NCBI GenBank assembly: GCA_037444575.1
Contig: JBBIME010000008.1
Coordinates: forward strand, 1-64,000
Direction of reading: 5' to 3'
DNA from: Bacteriovorax sp037444575
GTDB taxonomy: Bacteria > Bdellovibrionota > Bacteriovoracia > Bacteriovoracales > Bacteriovoracaceae
DNA length: 64,000 nt
The notes under the pieces: generated by a model
The model's database searches: none
The model's input: only the letters and a program-made list of their open reading frames with translations
Told to the model about the DNA's origin: nothing
Program-made: the position numbers and the translations under genes
Shown here: positions 41,409-50,828 of the stretch, piece by piece
How the letters are laid out: each line of letters begins with the position of its first letter
How positions within the stretch are numbered: the first letter of the stretch is position 1

Positions 41409-42739
41409 GAAAGTAACCTATCCAAAATATCATCCACAGAAACCATGCCAAGCAATTCGTTTTCATTAGAAACAATTGGGACTGTGATCATGTTATATTT
41501 ATTCATAAAGCTTGCGACTTCTTTCCAGTGGGTATCGACATTTAAACATTTTATGTCGGAATCATTCATCATCTCTCTGACTAGTAAATTCTCTTTATGA
41601 ATTAAAAGTTCTTGAACAGAGAGAGTACCAATTAAAGTATGGCTTTCGTTGACGACATAGATATCATAAAATGAAGCGACATCATCATACTTTTCCTGGA
41701 TGAGAGCGAGAACTTCTGATTTGCTAAGTTCCGGAGAAACTTCAAAAATTTCTGAAGTCATCAAACCACCAGCAGTATCCTCATCATGTTCTAAGAGTTC
41801 TTGAATTTCTTCCTGCGTTTCAACGTCATCAATGTTGGAGATAATGGCATCTGCTTTATCTTCATCGAGTTCATTTAATAAGTCGGCAGCGTCATCTGTA
41901 TCCATATTCTCGATGATTTCTGCAGCCTTCTCAGGGTTTTCATTTTCAAGTAGAGAAATTTGCAAGTCTTCATCGTCAATTTCCGAGAGAGTTTCTGCAG
42001 CAAGTTCAGGATCTAAATTAGAGAAAATCATTTCTCGACCGTGACTATCGAGATCCTCAAGAATGTCCGCGATATCGGCAGGGTGGAGCTCCTGTAAATC
42101 CTCATTCGTTAAATTGAGACGAACACTTTTTTGAATATTTCTATTGGGAATAGCATGGACGTATTTCCAATTAATCGTCGTATCATTGCTGAGATATTTT
42201 GAAGTCGGATAAATTAGCTTTATACAAATATCAATTGGCTTCTCAAGGCTTAGTCTTCTAACAAAACTTCGAAGACCCACTTCGGCGTGTGTAACTCTTA
42301 AGTCTTTTCCAGCACGGATAAATTGGATGTCATTAACACGAACAACTTTTTTCCCGTGAGTGTCTACGATTTGCTTATCGAGAACAATTTGTCCCAATGG
42401 TGGGTATTCAACAGTCGGCCCTGCAAATTGATTAGCAAGAATGCTCGTAACCGTTTTCGTATTGAGTGTTTTTGGAAATGTTCGGCTTCTTCTGGAGAAA
42501 GCGTCATTTTTGACAATGATTTTTTTATAAGAAAAATTTACGATTTCTGACCACAAGATATAAAAAAGAATTCCACTTCGTTTGTATTGAATTGCAAGAA
42601 CTGAAGGGTAGATTTCTTCGTAATCAATAAAGAAGTCGTTAAGACGGCCAAGTTTGTTTCCGTCTTCATTGTAGATATTAACTCCCACTGTCTTGGAAAA
42701 ATGAAGAGTAATATCATTTAAATCTTTAAAAATTTCCAT
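41405..42739 (-). CDS. PRC-barrel-like, MgtE N-terminal and CBS domain protein without the MgtE channel
   Basis: A 444-residue soluble protein. Two PRC-barrel-like segments (about 12-60 and 110-155, each with a GKKVVRVND/GNKLGRLND turn), an MgtE N-domain (about 205-315: LHPADIADILEDLDSHGREMIF, then DTDDAADLLNELDEDKADAI) and two CBS domains (about 315-443, with MTSEIFEVSPELS and VREMMND). The Asp/Glu-rich MgtE_N helices bind Mg2+ in MgtE and gate its channel, but no membrane part follows. The ATGA overlap with the NRAMP gene suggests that it is the sensor or gate of that transporter. PpsR lies just upstream with two bases between. Confidence 0.85.
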   Translation of the reverse strand: MEIFKDLNDITLHFSKTVGVNIYNEDGNKLGRLNDFFIDYEEIYPSVLAIQYKRSGILFYILWSEIVNFSYKKIIVKNDAFSRRSRTFPKTLNTKTVTSILANQFAGPTVEYPPLGQIVLDKQIVDTHGKKVVRVNDIQFIRAGKDLRVTHAEVGLRSFVRRLSLEKPIDICIKLIYPTSKYLSNDTTINWKYVHAIPNRNIQKSVRLNLTNEDLQELHPADIADILEDLDSHGREMIFSNLDPELAAETLSEIDDEDLQISLLENENPEKAAEIIENMDTDDAADLLNELDEDKADAIISNIDDVETQEEIQELLEHDEDTAGGLMTSEIFEVSPELSKSEVLALIQEKYDDVASFYDIYVVNESHTLIGTLSVQELLIHKENLLVREMMNDSDIKCLNVDTHWKEVASFMNKYNMITVPIVSNENELLGMVSVDDILDRLLS

Positions 42740-42741
42740 CT

Positions 42742-43605
42742 TTATTCCGTTGACTCATTCTTTGTTTGCTTAAAGATATTATTTTTTCTCATATTGAGAA
42801 GTTTCATAATATCAGCAGCTGTTTCTTCTAGAGCTTTATCAGTAACGTTAAATACAGGCCATCGTTTATTCTCTTTAAAAATATTATTTGCCCATTCAAT
42901 CTCTTCTACGATTTTATCGTGTTCAGCATATTCACCCTGATGCTTATCTGCACCAAGACGTTGAAGTCGATTCTTTCTAATTTCACTTAATGAATCAGGG
43001 TTAATAGTAAGAGCAAAAATTTTTCTTTGATCAACTTCAAAAAGTTCAGGAGGAAGGGGCTGCCCTTTAATCATTGGTATGTTGACGACCTTGATTCCGT
43101 GTTGAGAGAGATAAACCGAGAGTGGTGTTTTAGAAGTTCTTGAGACACCTACAAGAATGACATCTGCTAAGTGAAGAGATGAGAGGTTTCTTCCATCATC
43201 GTGATTGAGAGTAAACTCCATGGCCTCAACTCTTCTATAGTACTCATCATTCACGGCCCTTAAAAGCCCTGGCTCACTCATTGGCTCTTGGTTAAAGTAA
43301 TTTGAAAAAGCGGTAATTGCTGGTCCGATTAAATCAAGAGTTCTGACATGTTTTGTTCTAGAAAGTTCAGCAATGTATTCTCGAAGTTTTCCAGAAACAA
43401 TTGTGTGAATAACTAGATCATGATGAATTGCTGCTTCGTTAAAAATGGAATCAATCTGTTCTACTGTTCTTATGTTTTTATAACGTGTGAAATAGACTTC
43501 TCGATCTTTAAACTGTGCCATAACAGCACGAGAAATTGCTGTCGCAGTTTCCCCTGTTCCGTCTGAGATAATAATAATTTTTAAGCGTTGAGTATCTAGC
43601 GCCAT
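42742..43605 (-). CDS. ppsR: Pyruvate, phosphate dikinase (or PEP synthase) regulatory protein, DUF299
   Basis: A bifunctional kinase/phosphorylase that switches PPDK or PEP synthase on and off. The 287-residue protein has IIISDGTGETATAISRAV at the start, the P-loop-like VGVSRTSKTPLS and the C-terminal NKPWKKIDVTD-like ENKRWPVFNVTDKALEETA. The frame begins at an ATG four codons earlier, but GAGG lies six bases before the ATG at 43605, which gives the normal start MALDTQRLKI. The gene that it controls is not in the window. Confidence 0.9.
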   Translation of the reverse strand: MALDTQRLKIIIISDGTGETATAISRAVMAQFKDREVYFTRYKNIRTVEQIDSIFNEAAIHHDLVIHTIVSGKLREYIAELSRTKHVRTLDLIGPAITAFSNYFNQEPMSEPGLLRAVNDEYYRRVEAMEFTLNHDDGRNLSSLHLADVILVGVSRTSKTPLSVYLSQHGIKVVNIPMIKGQPLPPELFEVDQRKIFALTINPDSLSEIRKNRLQRLGADKHQGEYAEHDKIVEEIEWANNIFKENKRWPVFNVTDKALEETAADIMKLLNMRKNNIFKQTKNESTE

Positions 43606-43646
43606 GAACTTCCTCATTCATAATTGATCATGTAGCTATTCTATCA

Positions 43647-44606
43647 CTAAGTTAAAAATAGCTCTATGGCGGAGAAAATTTTCTCTTGGTCATGAAGGGG
43701 GTTAAAAGATAGCTTCGGAGTTATCTTTTTGAAGAAGGTTCGCTGGGATTTTGCCAGTTGTCGGGTTGATATAGAAATTCTTTCGACACATTCATTAATG
43801 CTATTAAAGTGCCCTTGCTTGAGCTCAATGGCCTCTTTATACCCGATTGAACTAAGTGGTTTTTCTTTAAGAGTGAATCCAAGTTTCGCGAGGGCTTCAA
43901 TTTCATCTAGAAGACCATCATTAAACATTTTTTGGGTACGATTTTTTATGACTTCAAAATGTTGATCCTTTGGTAAATCCAGATAAAGATGAAGGACTTT
44001 CCAAGGATGAATGATTTCACTGAAGTCATAAGGGGACTGCTCATCAAGAGCATTCTTTTGATCGGAGATTTTTGTTTTAGTCGTCTCAAAATGAAGGGCT
44101 GCTCTCATTAGGCGGTAGTGATCATTTGGATGAAGGTTTTTAAGAGATTCAGGGTCATGGATTTTTAAATAATCTATGATTGCTGCAATTCCTTTTTCTT
44201 CATAGAGAGAATCAAATTTATTCTTAACTTCTGCTGATGGGGTACTGGATTCGTACATCCCCTTCAGCAGAGCGCGAAGATAAAACGCACTTCCTCCGAC
44301 GAGGATGACACATTTATTTTGCGCCATTAAATCTTTAATCAAAGCTTCACCGATTTTAATGAAATCAGCAGCGTTCATTGGGGAGCTTATAGATTCAATA
44401 TCTATCATGTAATGGGGAATATTTTTTCGCTCTTCAAGAGTCGGTTTGGCCGTACCGATAGAAATTTCTTTATAAAAAAGGAGCGAATCAAAATTGACAA
44501 TGACGGTTGGGATCTTAAGTTTTGAGATAATTTTTTCGGCCATCTCAATGCTTGTTTTTGTTTTTCCTGTCGCAGTTGGGCCTGACAAGACAATCAGCTT
44601 ATTCAT
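43647..44606 (-). CDS. miaA: tRNA dimethylallyltransferase MiaA
   Basis: Adds the dimethylallyl group to A37 of tRNAs reading codons that begin with U. The 319-residue protein has the P-loop GPTATGKT (9-16), DSLLFYKEISIGTAKPT, VGGSAFYLRAL and the tRNA-gripping SIGYKEAIEL, and the RTRQLAKSQRTFFK-like ISTRQLAKSQRTFFK. Frame extends upstream ten codons; the ATG at 44606 overlaps the mutL stop as ATGA. The mutL-miaA order is common in bacteria. Confidence 0.95.
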   Translation of the reverse strand: MNKLIVLSGPTATGKTKTSIEMAEKIISKLKIPTVIVNFDSLLFYKEISIGTAKPTLEERKNIPHYMIDIESISSPMNAADFIKIGEALIKDLMAQNKCVILVGGSAFYLRALLKGMYESSTPSAEVKNKFDSLYEEKGIAAIIDYLKIHDPESLKNLHPNDHYRLMRAALHFETTKTKISDQKNALDEQSPYDFSEIIHPWKVLHLYLDLPKDQHFEVIKNRTQKMFNDGLLDEIEALAKLGFTLKEKPLSSIGYKEAIELKQGHFNSINECVERISISTRQLAKSQRTFFKKITPKLSFNPLHDQEKIFSAIELFLT

Positions 44607-46273
44607 TTGAGAAGGCCCTTTAAATTTTTTTCGCAAAGTTGAACCAGTATCTTTGATTCAGAAAGAGGTATTTGCTCTACAATCATGGAGAGTAGATGAC
44701 CTGGAACTGAAGCTGAAGTTGTCCAATTGGTCTCCACATAATTATAAAAATCCTGATGTTCAAAGTTTTTAGTTTTAGATGATTCGAAATACTGAATCAA
44801 GCAATTCGTGATATCTCGAGACAGTGCTTGAGGGACAAAGCGAGGGAGTGTTCGTAAGGCAATGACTTCTGGATTTAGTCGATCAAGTTCAAAACCTAAG
44901 TTTTTCAAATCTTCCAAATGAGAATCAATTTTTCCTCGGGAGATTTTAAATGGCTCACTTATAAGTAGAGGGCCTGCAGTCTCTTCTTTATTCTTAAAAT
45001 CTAAAAGGGAGGAGGTGAGGTAATCGGCCATTACTTTTTTTACATCAGCTACAAAAAATTTGTTCTCTCGGTTTAAAAGTAAAATACTTGTGTCAATAAA
45101 ACCTATGATTGATGACTGATGAAGTGCCTCAGATTGAGGTTGAAATATTGGGAGTTCGCTTACCTGCTCAGAGTTTGTCATATTAAGAAGATCAAAGGTT
45201 TGGTTTTCTTCTCTGGTAAAGAATTGTTCCTGCTTCATCTCCAGACCTGGATTATCCAGAACACGAGCATTTTTCTTCATCGCGGATTTTAATCCTGTCA
45301 CCAACAGAGAGTAGATGACATCCGATTTTAAAAACTTAATCTGGGTTTTATTAGGATGAACGTTGACATCAATATCTTCTGCCGGAGTTGTAATCTTCAC
45401 CATGTAATGGCCACTTTCACCATAACGCCAGAGGGGTTCAAGTGTTCTTAAAATGGCCGAATGAAGTGATTTATCTTGGAAAAATCTATTATTGGCAAAA
45501 AGATAGTGGTGCCTGTATTGAGGAGTTGTGTGAGTTGTCGGAGTAAAGAAAACTTCGACTTTGTAATTGTCATATTCTTCAGAAGCAGTCCAGATTGGAC
45601 TCTCGCCATTTTTAGAAACCTTTGAAAAGAAAACGGCTTCAGTTCTAAGAAGTGGATCATCAGATTTAAAAATTTCTTTTTCCTTATCATCCCACTTAAT
45701 AGAAAAATTTGTTTTTGGGTTAGAAAGAATAAAAGCATAAAGCATTTTTTTAAGGGCTGATTTTTCACTGACTTTTGATTTTATAAATTTTAGTCGCGCA
45801 GGTGTATTGTAAAAAAGATCTTTAATGTAAAGACTTGTTCCATGAGAGCTAGCGCGATTAGGAATGAGAAGTTCCTCTGCTCCACCATGAATTATTATCT
45901 TTCCACCATCGACGTTTAGATCTTTTGGCTGAGAAGTACAAGTCAGGCGAGCGGATGCCGCAACACTGGCCAAGGCTTCGCCTCTGAATCCAAAACTTTT
46001 TAAGCGGAAAAGATCGTCATAAGTTTTTAATTTGGAAGTTGCATGTCTAAGAAAGGCATAGGGGAGGTTCTCAAAGCTCATCCCATGTCCATTATCTTCA
46101 ACAACGATGAGATCGAGTCCATTTTCAACTAAGTGGATATTGATATCGGTTGATCCCGCATCGAGGGAATTTTCAATTAATTCTTTAATCAGAGAAGCGG
46201 GGCGCTCGAGAACTTCACCGGCCTTAATCTGATCAATGATGTGCTCAGGAAGAATTTCTATCCTTGGATTCAT
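44603..46273 (-). CDS. mutL: DNA mismatch repair protein MutL
   Basis: MutL links MutS recognition to strand cutting. The 556-residue protein has the GHKL ATPase motifs: ENSLDAGSTDI, VEDNGHGM, and GFRGEALASVAA, and the second-half binding region. The C-terminal dimer domain is degraded: the DQHAxxER metal endonuclease motif of MutH-less MutLs is not visible (ADVKKVMADYL in its place), so nuclease activity is doubtful. It overlaps miaA by 4 bases, and the FHA-GGDEF gene overlaps its start by 4 bases. Confidence 0.93.
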   Translation of the reverse strand: MNPRIEILPEHIIDQIKAGEVLERPASLIKELIENSLDAGSTDINIHLVENGLDLIVVEDNGHGMSFENLPYAFLRHATSKLKTYDDLFRLKSFGFRGEALASVAASARLTCTSQPKDLNVDGGKIIIHGGAEELLIPNRASSHGTSLYIKDLFYNTPARLKFIKSKVSEKSALKKMLYAFILSNPKTNFSIKWDDKEKEIFKSDDPLLRTEAVFFSKVSKNGESPIWTASEEYDNYKVEVFFTPTTHTTPQYRHHYLFANNRFFQDKSLHSAILRTLEPLWRYGESGHYMVKITTPAEDIDVNVHPNKTQIKFLKSDVIYSLLVTGLKSAMKKNARVLDNPGLEMKQEQFFTREENQTFDLLNMTNSEQVSELPIFQPQSEALHQSSIIGFIDTSILLLNRENKFFVADVKKVMADYLTSSLLDFKNKEETAGPLLISEPFKISRGKIDSHLEDLKNLGFELDRLNPEVIALRTLPRFVPQALSRDITNCLIQYFESSKTKNFEHQDFYNYVETNWTTSASVPGHLLSMIVEQIPLSESKILVQLCEKNLKGLLK

Positions 46274-47181
46274 TGGCCCCTATAGAAGTTCACTTGATTT
46301 CGGCCACCTTCCTTAGATTTGTAGACAGCTTCATCCGCTCTTTTAAAGAGGTCCGTTCCTGTAACTACGCCTTGGCGATAATCTGCAACTCCGATAGATG
46401 CTGTAACGGGAAGTCTTTTCCCGTCGTAAAGAAACTCTTTGTTCTCAATTAATTTTCGAAGTCTTTCAGCGATTTCGAAAGATTGTTTTAGATTTGTTTT
46501 AGGAAGAAGGATAACAAACTCTTCTCCACCATAGCGAGCAAATACATCTTGTTCACGAATACCATTGCTGCGAATAAGCGCTGCCATTTCTTTTAAAACA
46601 AAGTCACCGGCATCATGGCCATAATTATCATTTAATTTTTTAAAGTGATCCAAATCAAAGATAACTAATGAAAGAGGCTCGCCAGTTACTTTACACTTGT
46701 TAACTTCAAGCATAATTCGGTTGTTGAAAAATGATTTATTGTAACAACCTGTGTGCTTGTCAGTATTAGCTTCAAGATTTAGTTTGTCGTAAGTTAATCT
46801 CTCTGGATCACCTTTTGGAAGATATTTAAGAGCAATACTTCCGATTTTGATGATGTCGCCTTTAGCAAGCGGAGTAATTGCTTCTACTTTTTTGTTATTG
46901 AGATATGTTCCGTTTTTCGATCCACAATCTTCCAGTACATGTGTGTCACCTGAGGCCAGAAGTTTAAAGTGGTAGCGAGATACACCGTTAAATTCTAGAG
47001 CAATCGTATTGTCTGCGTTTCGCCCAATACTAGTTTGTGCATCTTTTAAATCAAAAAGAGTTCCATTTAGATCTCCTCCAACAATTAAAAGGGCAGCTGG
47101 TTTTGCTTGAGCTTCTTTTTCTGAAGCTTGTAAAGCTGCTCGTATGTCGGTCAGGACGATGGTTGTATCATCAGTGCTCAT
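46270..47181 (-). CDS. FHA-GGDEF diguanylate cyclase, DgcB-like
   Basis: Makes cyclic di-GMP from GTP. A 303-residue protein with an N-terminal tail, an FHA domain (about 30-115: GRN at 53-55, SRYH at 69-72... NGTYLN at 90-95) and a GGDEF domain (about 140-303). DLDHFKKLND (176-185) and GGEEF (218-222) are intact, and RxxD (R209, D212) is the product-inhibition site. The first ten residues are rich in Thr and Asp (STDDTTIVLTD), the kind of phospho-Thr tail that an own FHA domain can bind. This architecture matches Bdellovibrio DgcB, needed for prey invasion (homology by domain order; ortholog not proven). It overlaps mutL by 4 bases. Confidence 0.9.
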   Translation of the reverse strand: MSTDDTTIVLTDIRAALQASEKEAQAKPAALLIVGGDLNGTLFDLKDAQTSIGRNADNTIALEFNGVSRYHFKLLASGDTHVLEDCGSKNGTYLNNKKVEAITPLAKGDIIKIGSIALKYLPKGDPERLTYDKLNLEANTDKHTGCYNKSFFNNRIMLEVNKCKVTGEPLSLVIFDLDHFKKLNDNYGHDAGDFVLKEMAALIRSNGIREQDVFARYGGEEFVILLPKTNLKQSFEIAERLRKLIENKEFLYDGKRLPVTASIGVADYRQGVVTGTDLFKRADEAVYKSKEGGRNQVNFYRGQ

Positions 47182-47242
47182 TAACGTTTGTTCCTTATAA
47201 AAAACGATTCTTTAGGTCTCTAATTTTAACGAACAGTCGAAT

Positions 47243-48490
47243 TTATTTCAACTGGTTCAAAAAGTGAAAGGCATAAATCTTCCCTGCCTCAACACCTGGT
47301 TGATCAAAAGGATCAATCATTAAATAATCTCCCATTAATGCCGTCAGAGATTCGAAGAAAACAATGAGTTCTCCCATGTGAAACTCGTCATTTCTTTCGA
47401 TTTGAATATGCAATGTCGGACGATCATTTTCGGCCAATGCTTTGATGGTTCCATTTAGTTCAGCCTTCATTAGTTGGCTAAGTTTGAAACTTGATAGTTT
47501 CTCTAGGGATTTACTCTCTAAGACAGAGCTTAACTTAAAATCCTGATCAAAGTTTAGGACCTCGATTAAGATGAGGCATTTGTCATTAGGTCCTTCCATG
47601 AAAAGTTGCATTTGGGAGTGTTGGTCAGTTGCTCCGAAACCAACAATGGGAGTAAACCCAACATTTACAATTTCACCTTTGGTATTTTTCTTCTTCCCTA
47701 AGCTTTCGGCCCAGAGTTGAGTAAACCAAAAAGAAAATGAACGAAGTTTTGATGAATAAGGCATCATCACGGTTTGATCTATCGACTTATCTTTTTTCAG
47801 TTCAAATAAAAACTCAGCTGTCTTTAAGAGAAGATTTTCTTTTGAATCTAAAAGGCATAATTTTTGTGCAGACTTTGCACCACTGATAAGTTTGTCGACA
47901 TCTATGCCTGCAAATAGAGCGGGCAAGTAGCCAACGGGAGTAAGAGCACAGAATCGCCCTCCTACATCGCTTGGAACTTCAAGGTGAACAATCTCTAATT
48001 CGCGAGCTAAATCAAGAAGCTCACTTTTTTTCGGATCAGTTGCAAAAACAAAATAATTTTTGAAATCATTTTTTGAAATATTTTTTGAAGTCAAAAGGTT
48101 CGTAATAATCGCAAGTGCTGCTAGTGTTTCAGCAGTTCCCCCGGATTTAGAAACAAAATAAAAAAGACACTCTGGAAGATTGAGTCCTTTTAATTGAGAA
48201 TAAATTTCATCTGGATCAATGTTGTTGATGAAAATAAATTTGTGATCGTTTTTTTGTAGAGCACTGATTAGCATTTCCGGACCAAGACTTGATCCGCCAA
48301 TTCCGATATGAACAAAAACTTTTCTGTCTTGAAACTGATTGAATACATTTTTCGAATTTGTTAGCAGTTCATTTCTTTCAAATGTGTGAAAGAATTGTGT
48401 GCTTGGATTGCTGATAATTTTTTTAAAAGAATCCAATCTTTTAGGTTCAACAGTTTTCGGTTCTTTAGAGAAATGAAATGTTAGGCTCAT
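47243..48490 (-). CDS. pgi: Glucose-6-phosphate isomerase
   Basis: Interconverts glucose-6-phosphate and fructose-6-phosphate in glycolysis. The 415-residue protein is the shorter bacterial form (E. coli is 549). Landmarks: GIGGSSLGPEM, SKSGGTAETLAAL, VGGRFCALTPVGYLPA and QHSQMQLFMEGP; the C-terminal Lys-rich end LNQLK replaces the long tail. It lies 61 bases upstream of the FHA-GGDEF gene on the same strand, and downstream of the acyl-CoA dehydrogenase by 8 bases. Confidence 0.92.
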   Translation of the reverse strand: MSLTFHFSKEPKTVEPKRLDSFKKIISNPSTQFFHTFERNELLTNSKNVFNQFQDRKVFVHIGIGGSSLGPEMLISALQKNDHKFIFINNIDPDEIYSQLKGLNLPECLFYFVSKSGGTAETLAALAIITNLLTSKNISKNDFKNYFVFATDPKKSELLDLARELEIVHLEVPSDVGGRFCALTPVGYLPALFAGIDVDKLISGAKSAQKLCLLDSKENLLLKTAEFLFELKKDKSIDQTVMMPYSSKLRSFSFWFTQLWAESLGKKKNTKGEIVNVGFTPIVGFGATDQHSQMQLFMEGPNDKCLILIEVLNFDQDFKLSSVLESKSLEKLSSFKLSQLMKAELNGTIKALAENDRPTLHIQIERNDEFHMGELIVFFESLTALMGDYLMIDPFDQPGVEAGKIYAFHFLNQLK

Positions 48491-48498
48491 AAAAATCC

Positions 48499-49635
48499 TT
48501 AATGGGTTGAATATTCTTTTTTTAAGTTGCGGGCGATAACGACTCTTTGAATTTGATTTGTTCCTTCGACAATCTGAAGAACTTTAGCATCTCTCATAAA
48601 ACGCTCAACTGGGTATTCGCTTGTGTAGCCAACACCGCCGAGAATTTGAACAGCATCGGTAGTTACTTTCATAGCAGTATCAGTGGCCTTTAATTTTGCC
48701 ATACAAGCAAGCTTCGAGTTTGGTTCATGATTGTCATAGTCGCGAGCTGCTTTTAGAACAAGAAGGCGAGAGCATTCAATTTCTGTGGCCATATCGGCCA
48801 TCATAAATTGTAGACCCTGGAAATCAAAAATAGGTTGTTTGAATTGGTTTCTTGTTAAAGAGTATTTTACTGCTTCATCGAGACCTCGCTCGGCACATCC
48901 TACGGCAATCGCTCCAATGGTGAAGCGGCCTTTGTCTAAAGCTGCCATAGCAATTTTAAATCCATCACCTTCTTTTGCTAATAAATTCTCATCTGGAACA
49001 AAACAATTGTGGAAAATTAATTCGCGAGTAGGTGAGACTTTCCATCCCATTTTCTTTTCTTTTTTTCCATAGGTGAAACCAGCATCGCCATCGCGGACGA
49101 TAAAAGCAGAAATGCCTTTAGCCCCTTCGGCCCCAGTTCTGGCCATAACGATATAGGTTTTAGCGATTCCTCCAGAAGTGATCCACATTTTTGAACCATT
49201 CAAGACATATCCACCATCAACTTTTTTAGCAGTAGTTTGTAAAGAAGCGGCGTCAGATCCAGCTGCTGATTCACTTAAACAAAATGAACCAATTTCTGAT
49301 CCCGAAGTTAAAGCTGGAAGATATTTTTTCTTTTGATCATCATTTCCAAATTCATTGAGGATTGCTTGAACCATGCTTGAAACAGAAATAGTAACAGCAT
49401 AAGAAACAGATGATTTGGCAATCTCTGAAAGGGCAATGGAAAAATCTTCATAAGACAATCCCATTCCGCCAAACTCTTCTGGAAGAGTCATTCCAGTAAA
49501 ACCAAGAGAGCCTAATTCGTTAAAAATATCCATGCGAAAAGTTCCTGTCTCATCATCATGTTCCATGTGAGGTTCAATTTTTTGCAAGCGGTATTTTTCT
49601 AATTGGTTTTTTAATTCTAATTGTAATTCATTCAT
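48499..49635 (-). CDS. Acyl-CoA dehydrogenase
   Basis: A FAD enzyme of 378 residues. Blocks: FCLSESAAGSDAASLQTTAKK, NGSKMWITSGG, GWKVSPTRELIFHN, LTRNQFKQPIFDFQGLQFMMADM, the catalytic Glu in VEGTNQIQRVVIA, and QILGGVGYTSEYPVERFMRDAKV. Its chain-length preference cannot be read from sequence. It forms a pair with the next acyl-CoA dehydrogenase upstream (26 bases between them), and both share the promoter and palindrome at about 50830-50867. They differ clearly from each other, so they are not recent duplicates. Confidence 0.93.
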   Translation of the reverse strand: MNELQLELKNQLEKYRLQKIEPHMEHDDETGTFRMDIFNELGSLGFTGMTLPEEFGGMGLSYEDFSIALSEIAKSSVSYAVTISVSSMVQAILNEFGNDDQKKKYLPALTSGSEIGSFCLSESAAGSDAASLQTTAKKVDGGYVLNGSKMWITSGGIAKTYIVMARTGAEGAKGISAFIVRDGDAGFTYGKKEKKMGWKVSPTRELIFHNCFVPDENLLAKEGDGFKIAMAALDKGRFTIGAIAVGCAERGLDEAVKYSLTRNQFKQPIFDFQGLQFMMADMATEIECSRLLVLKAARDYDNHEPNSKLACMAKLKATDTAMKVTTDAVQILGGVGYTSEYPVERFMRDAKVLQIVEGTNQIQRVVIARNLKKEYSTH

Positions 49636-49661
49636 AATATTTCTCTGAGCTCAGTCACTTA

Positions 49662-50807
49662 TTAGTGAGCATATTCCTTCAATAAGTTTTTAGCGATAAT
49701 CATAATCATGACTTCGTTAGTTCCTGCTCCAATTTCATTGAGCTTGTTATCTCTCATCATGCGCTCAACTGGAAACTCTCTTGAGTATCCATAACCGCCG
49801 TGAAGTTGAATTGCATCAAGAGCAATCTTTGTTGCCATTTTTGGAAGAGCAAGTTTTACCATCGCTGCCATTGATGGCCCTCTTTCTCCCATGTCGTATT
49901 TTTTTGCGGTCGTATAGAGAAAGCTTCTCATCATTTCTGTTTCAGTGGCCATCTCTGCGATCATTTTTTGAATCATTTGAAATGAACCAAGATGTTTTCC
50001 GAATTGTTTTCTTTCTCCTGCGTATTTTACACATTGATCGACACATGCTTGGGCTATTCCCAAAGAGATACCAGCAATGGTGATTCTTTCGATGTCGAGA
50101 TTTTTCATCATGTGATAAACAGATTCGCCTTCCTTGCCTACTAATTGAGTAGCTGGAACTTTGGCGTTTTCAAAAATAAGTTCTCCTGTTGGAGATGATC
50201 TCATTCCCATTTTGTGAATAGGTTTCCCTACAGAGAATCCTGGAGTTCCTTTTTCTACGATGAAAGTAGAAAGATTTTTTTTCTCATTTCCAGTGCGGGT
50301 ATAAACATAAGCAACATCGGCGTATTGAGCATTAGTAATCCACATCTTCGCGCCGTTAATAATGTATGAGCCATCAGAATTTTTAACAGCTTTAGTTTGA
50401 ATACCGACAGCATCTGATCCATATTCAGGTTCACTCATGCCCATACACCCGATGTGTTCGCCAGAAATTAATTTAGGAAGATATTTTGCTTTTTGTTCAC
50501 TTGATCCATTGTTTTGAATGTTGTTTACGCAAAGAATGGAGTGAGCAAGATAGGAGAGAGTTGATCCCGCACATGCTCTACCAAATTCTTCCATGACAAT
50601 TGTTGCAGCAACAGCGCCCATTCCAGCACCGCCGTATTCAGGATCTGCTGTAATTCCGAGAACTCCAAGTTCTCCCATTTTTTTAAATGCATTAATATTA
50701 AAAGATTCCTCTTCGTCGTGTTTAGTCGCAAAGGGTGCTAGCTCCTTGCTTGCGAAATCTCTACAGAGCCTCTGTAGATCTTTTTCTTCTTGGGTGAAAA
50801 ACCACAT
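49662..50807 (-). CDS. Acyl-CoA dehydrogenase, isovaleryl-CoA-type
   Basis: A FAD enzyme of 381 residues. Blocks: GMSEPEYGSDAVGIQTKAVK, NGAKMWITNAQYADVAYVYTRTG, MGMRSSPTGELIFEN, RKQFGKHLGSFQMIQKMIAEMATE and LHGGYGYSREFPVERMMRDNKLNEIGAGTNEV (in parts), where EIGAGTNEV is the isovaleryl/short-branched pattern; the usual catalytic Glu position must be checked by alignment. It is the first gene of a row running through acyl-CoA dehydrogenase and pgi. Its ribosome site is AAGGCGG. Upstream lies a promoter overlapping a perfect palindrome. Confidence 0.9.
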   Translation of the reverse strand: MWFFTQEEKDLQRLCRDFASKELAPFATKHDEEESFNINAFKKMGELGVLGITADPEYGGAGMGAVAATIVMEEFGRACAGSTLSYLAHSILCVNNIQNNGSSEQKAKYLPKLISGEHIGCMGMSEPEYGSDAVGIQTKAVKNSDGSYIINGAKMWITNAQYADVAYVYTRTGNEKKNLSTFIVEKGTPGFSVGKPIHKMGMRSSPTGELIFENAKVPATQLVGKEGESVYHMMKNLDIERITIAGISLGIAQACVDQCVKYAGERKQFGKHLGSFQMIQKMIAEMATETEMMRSFLYTTAKKYDMGERGPSMAAMVKLALPKMATKIALDAIQLHGGYGYSREFPVERMMRDNKLNEIGAGTNEVMIMIIAKNLLKEYAH

Positions 50808-50828
50808 TGATTTACCGCCTTTTTGCAG

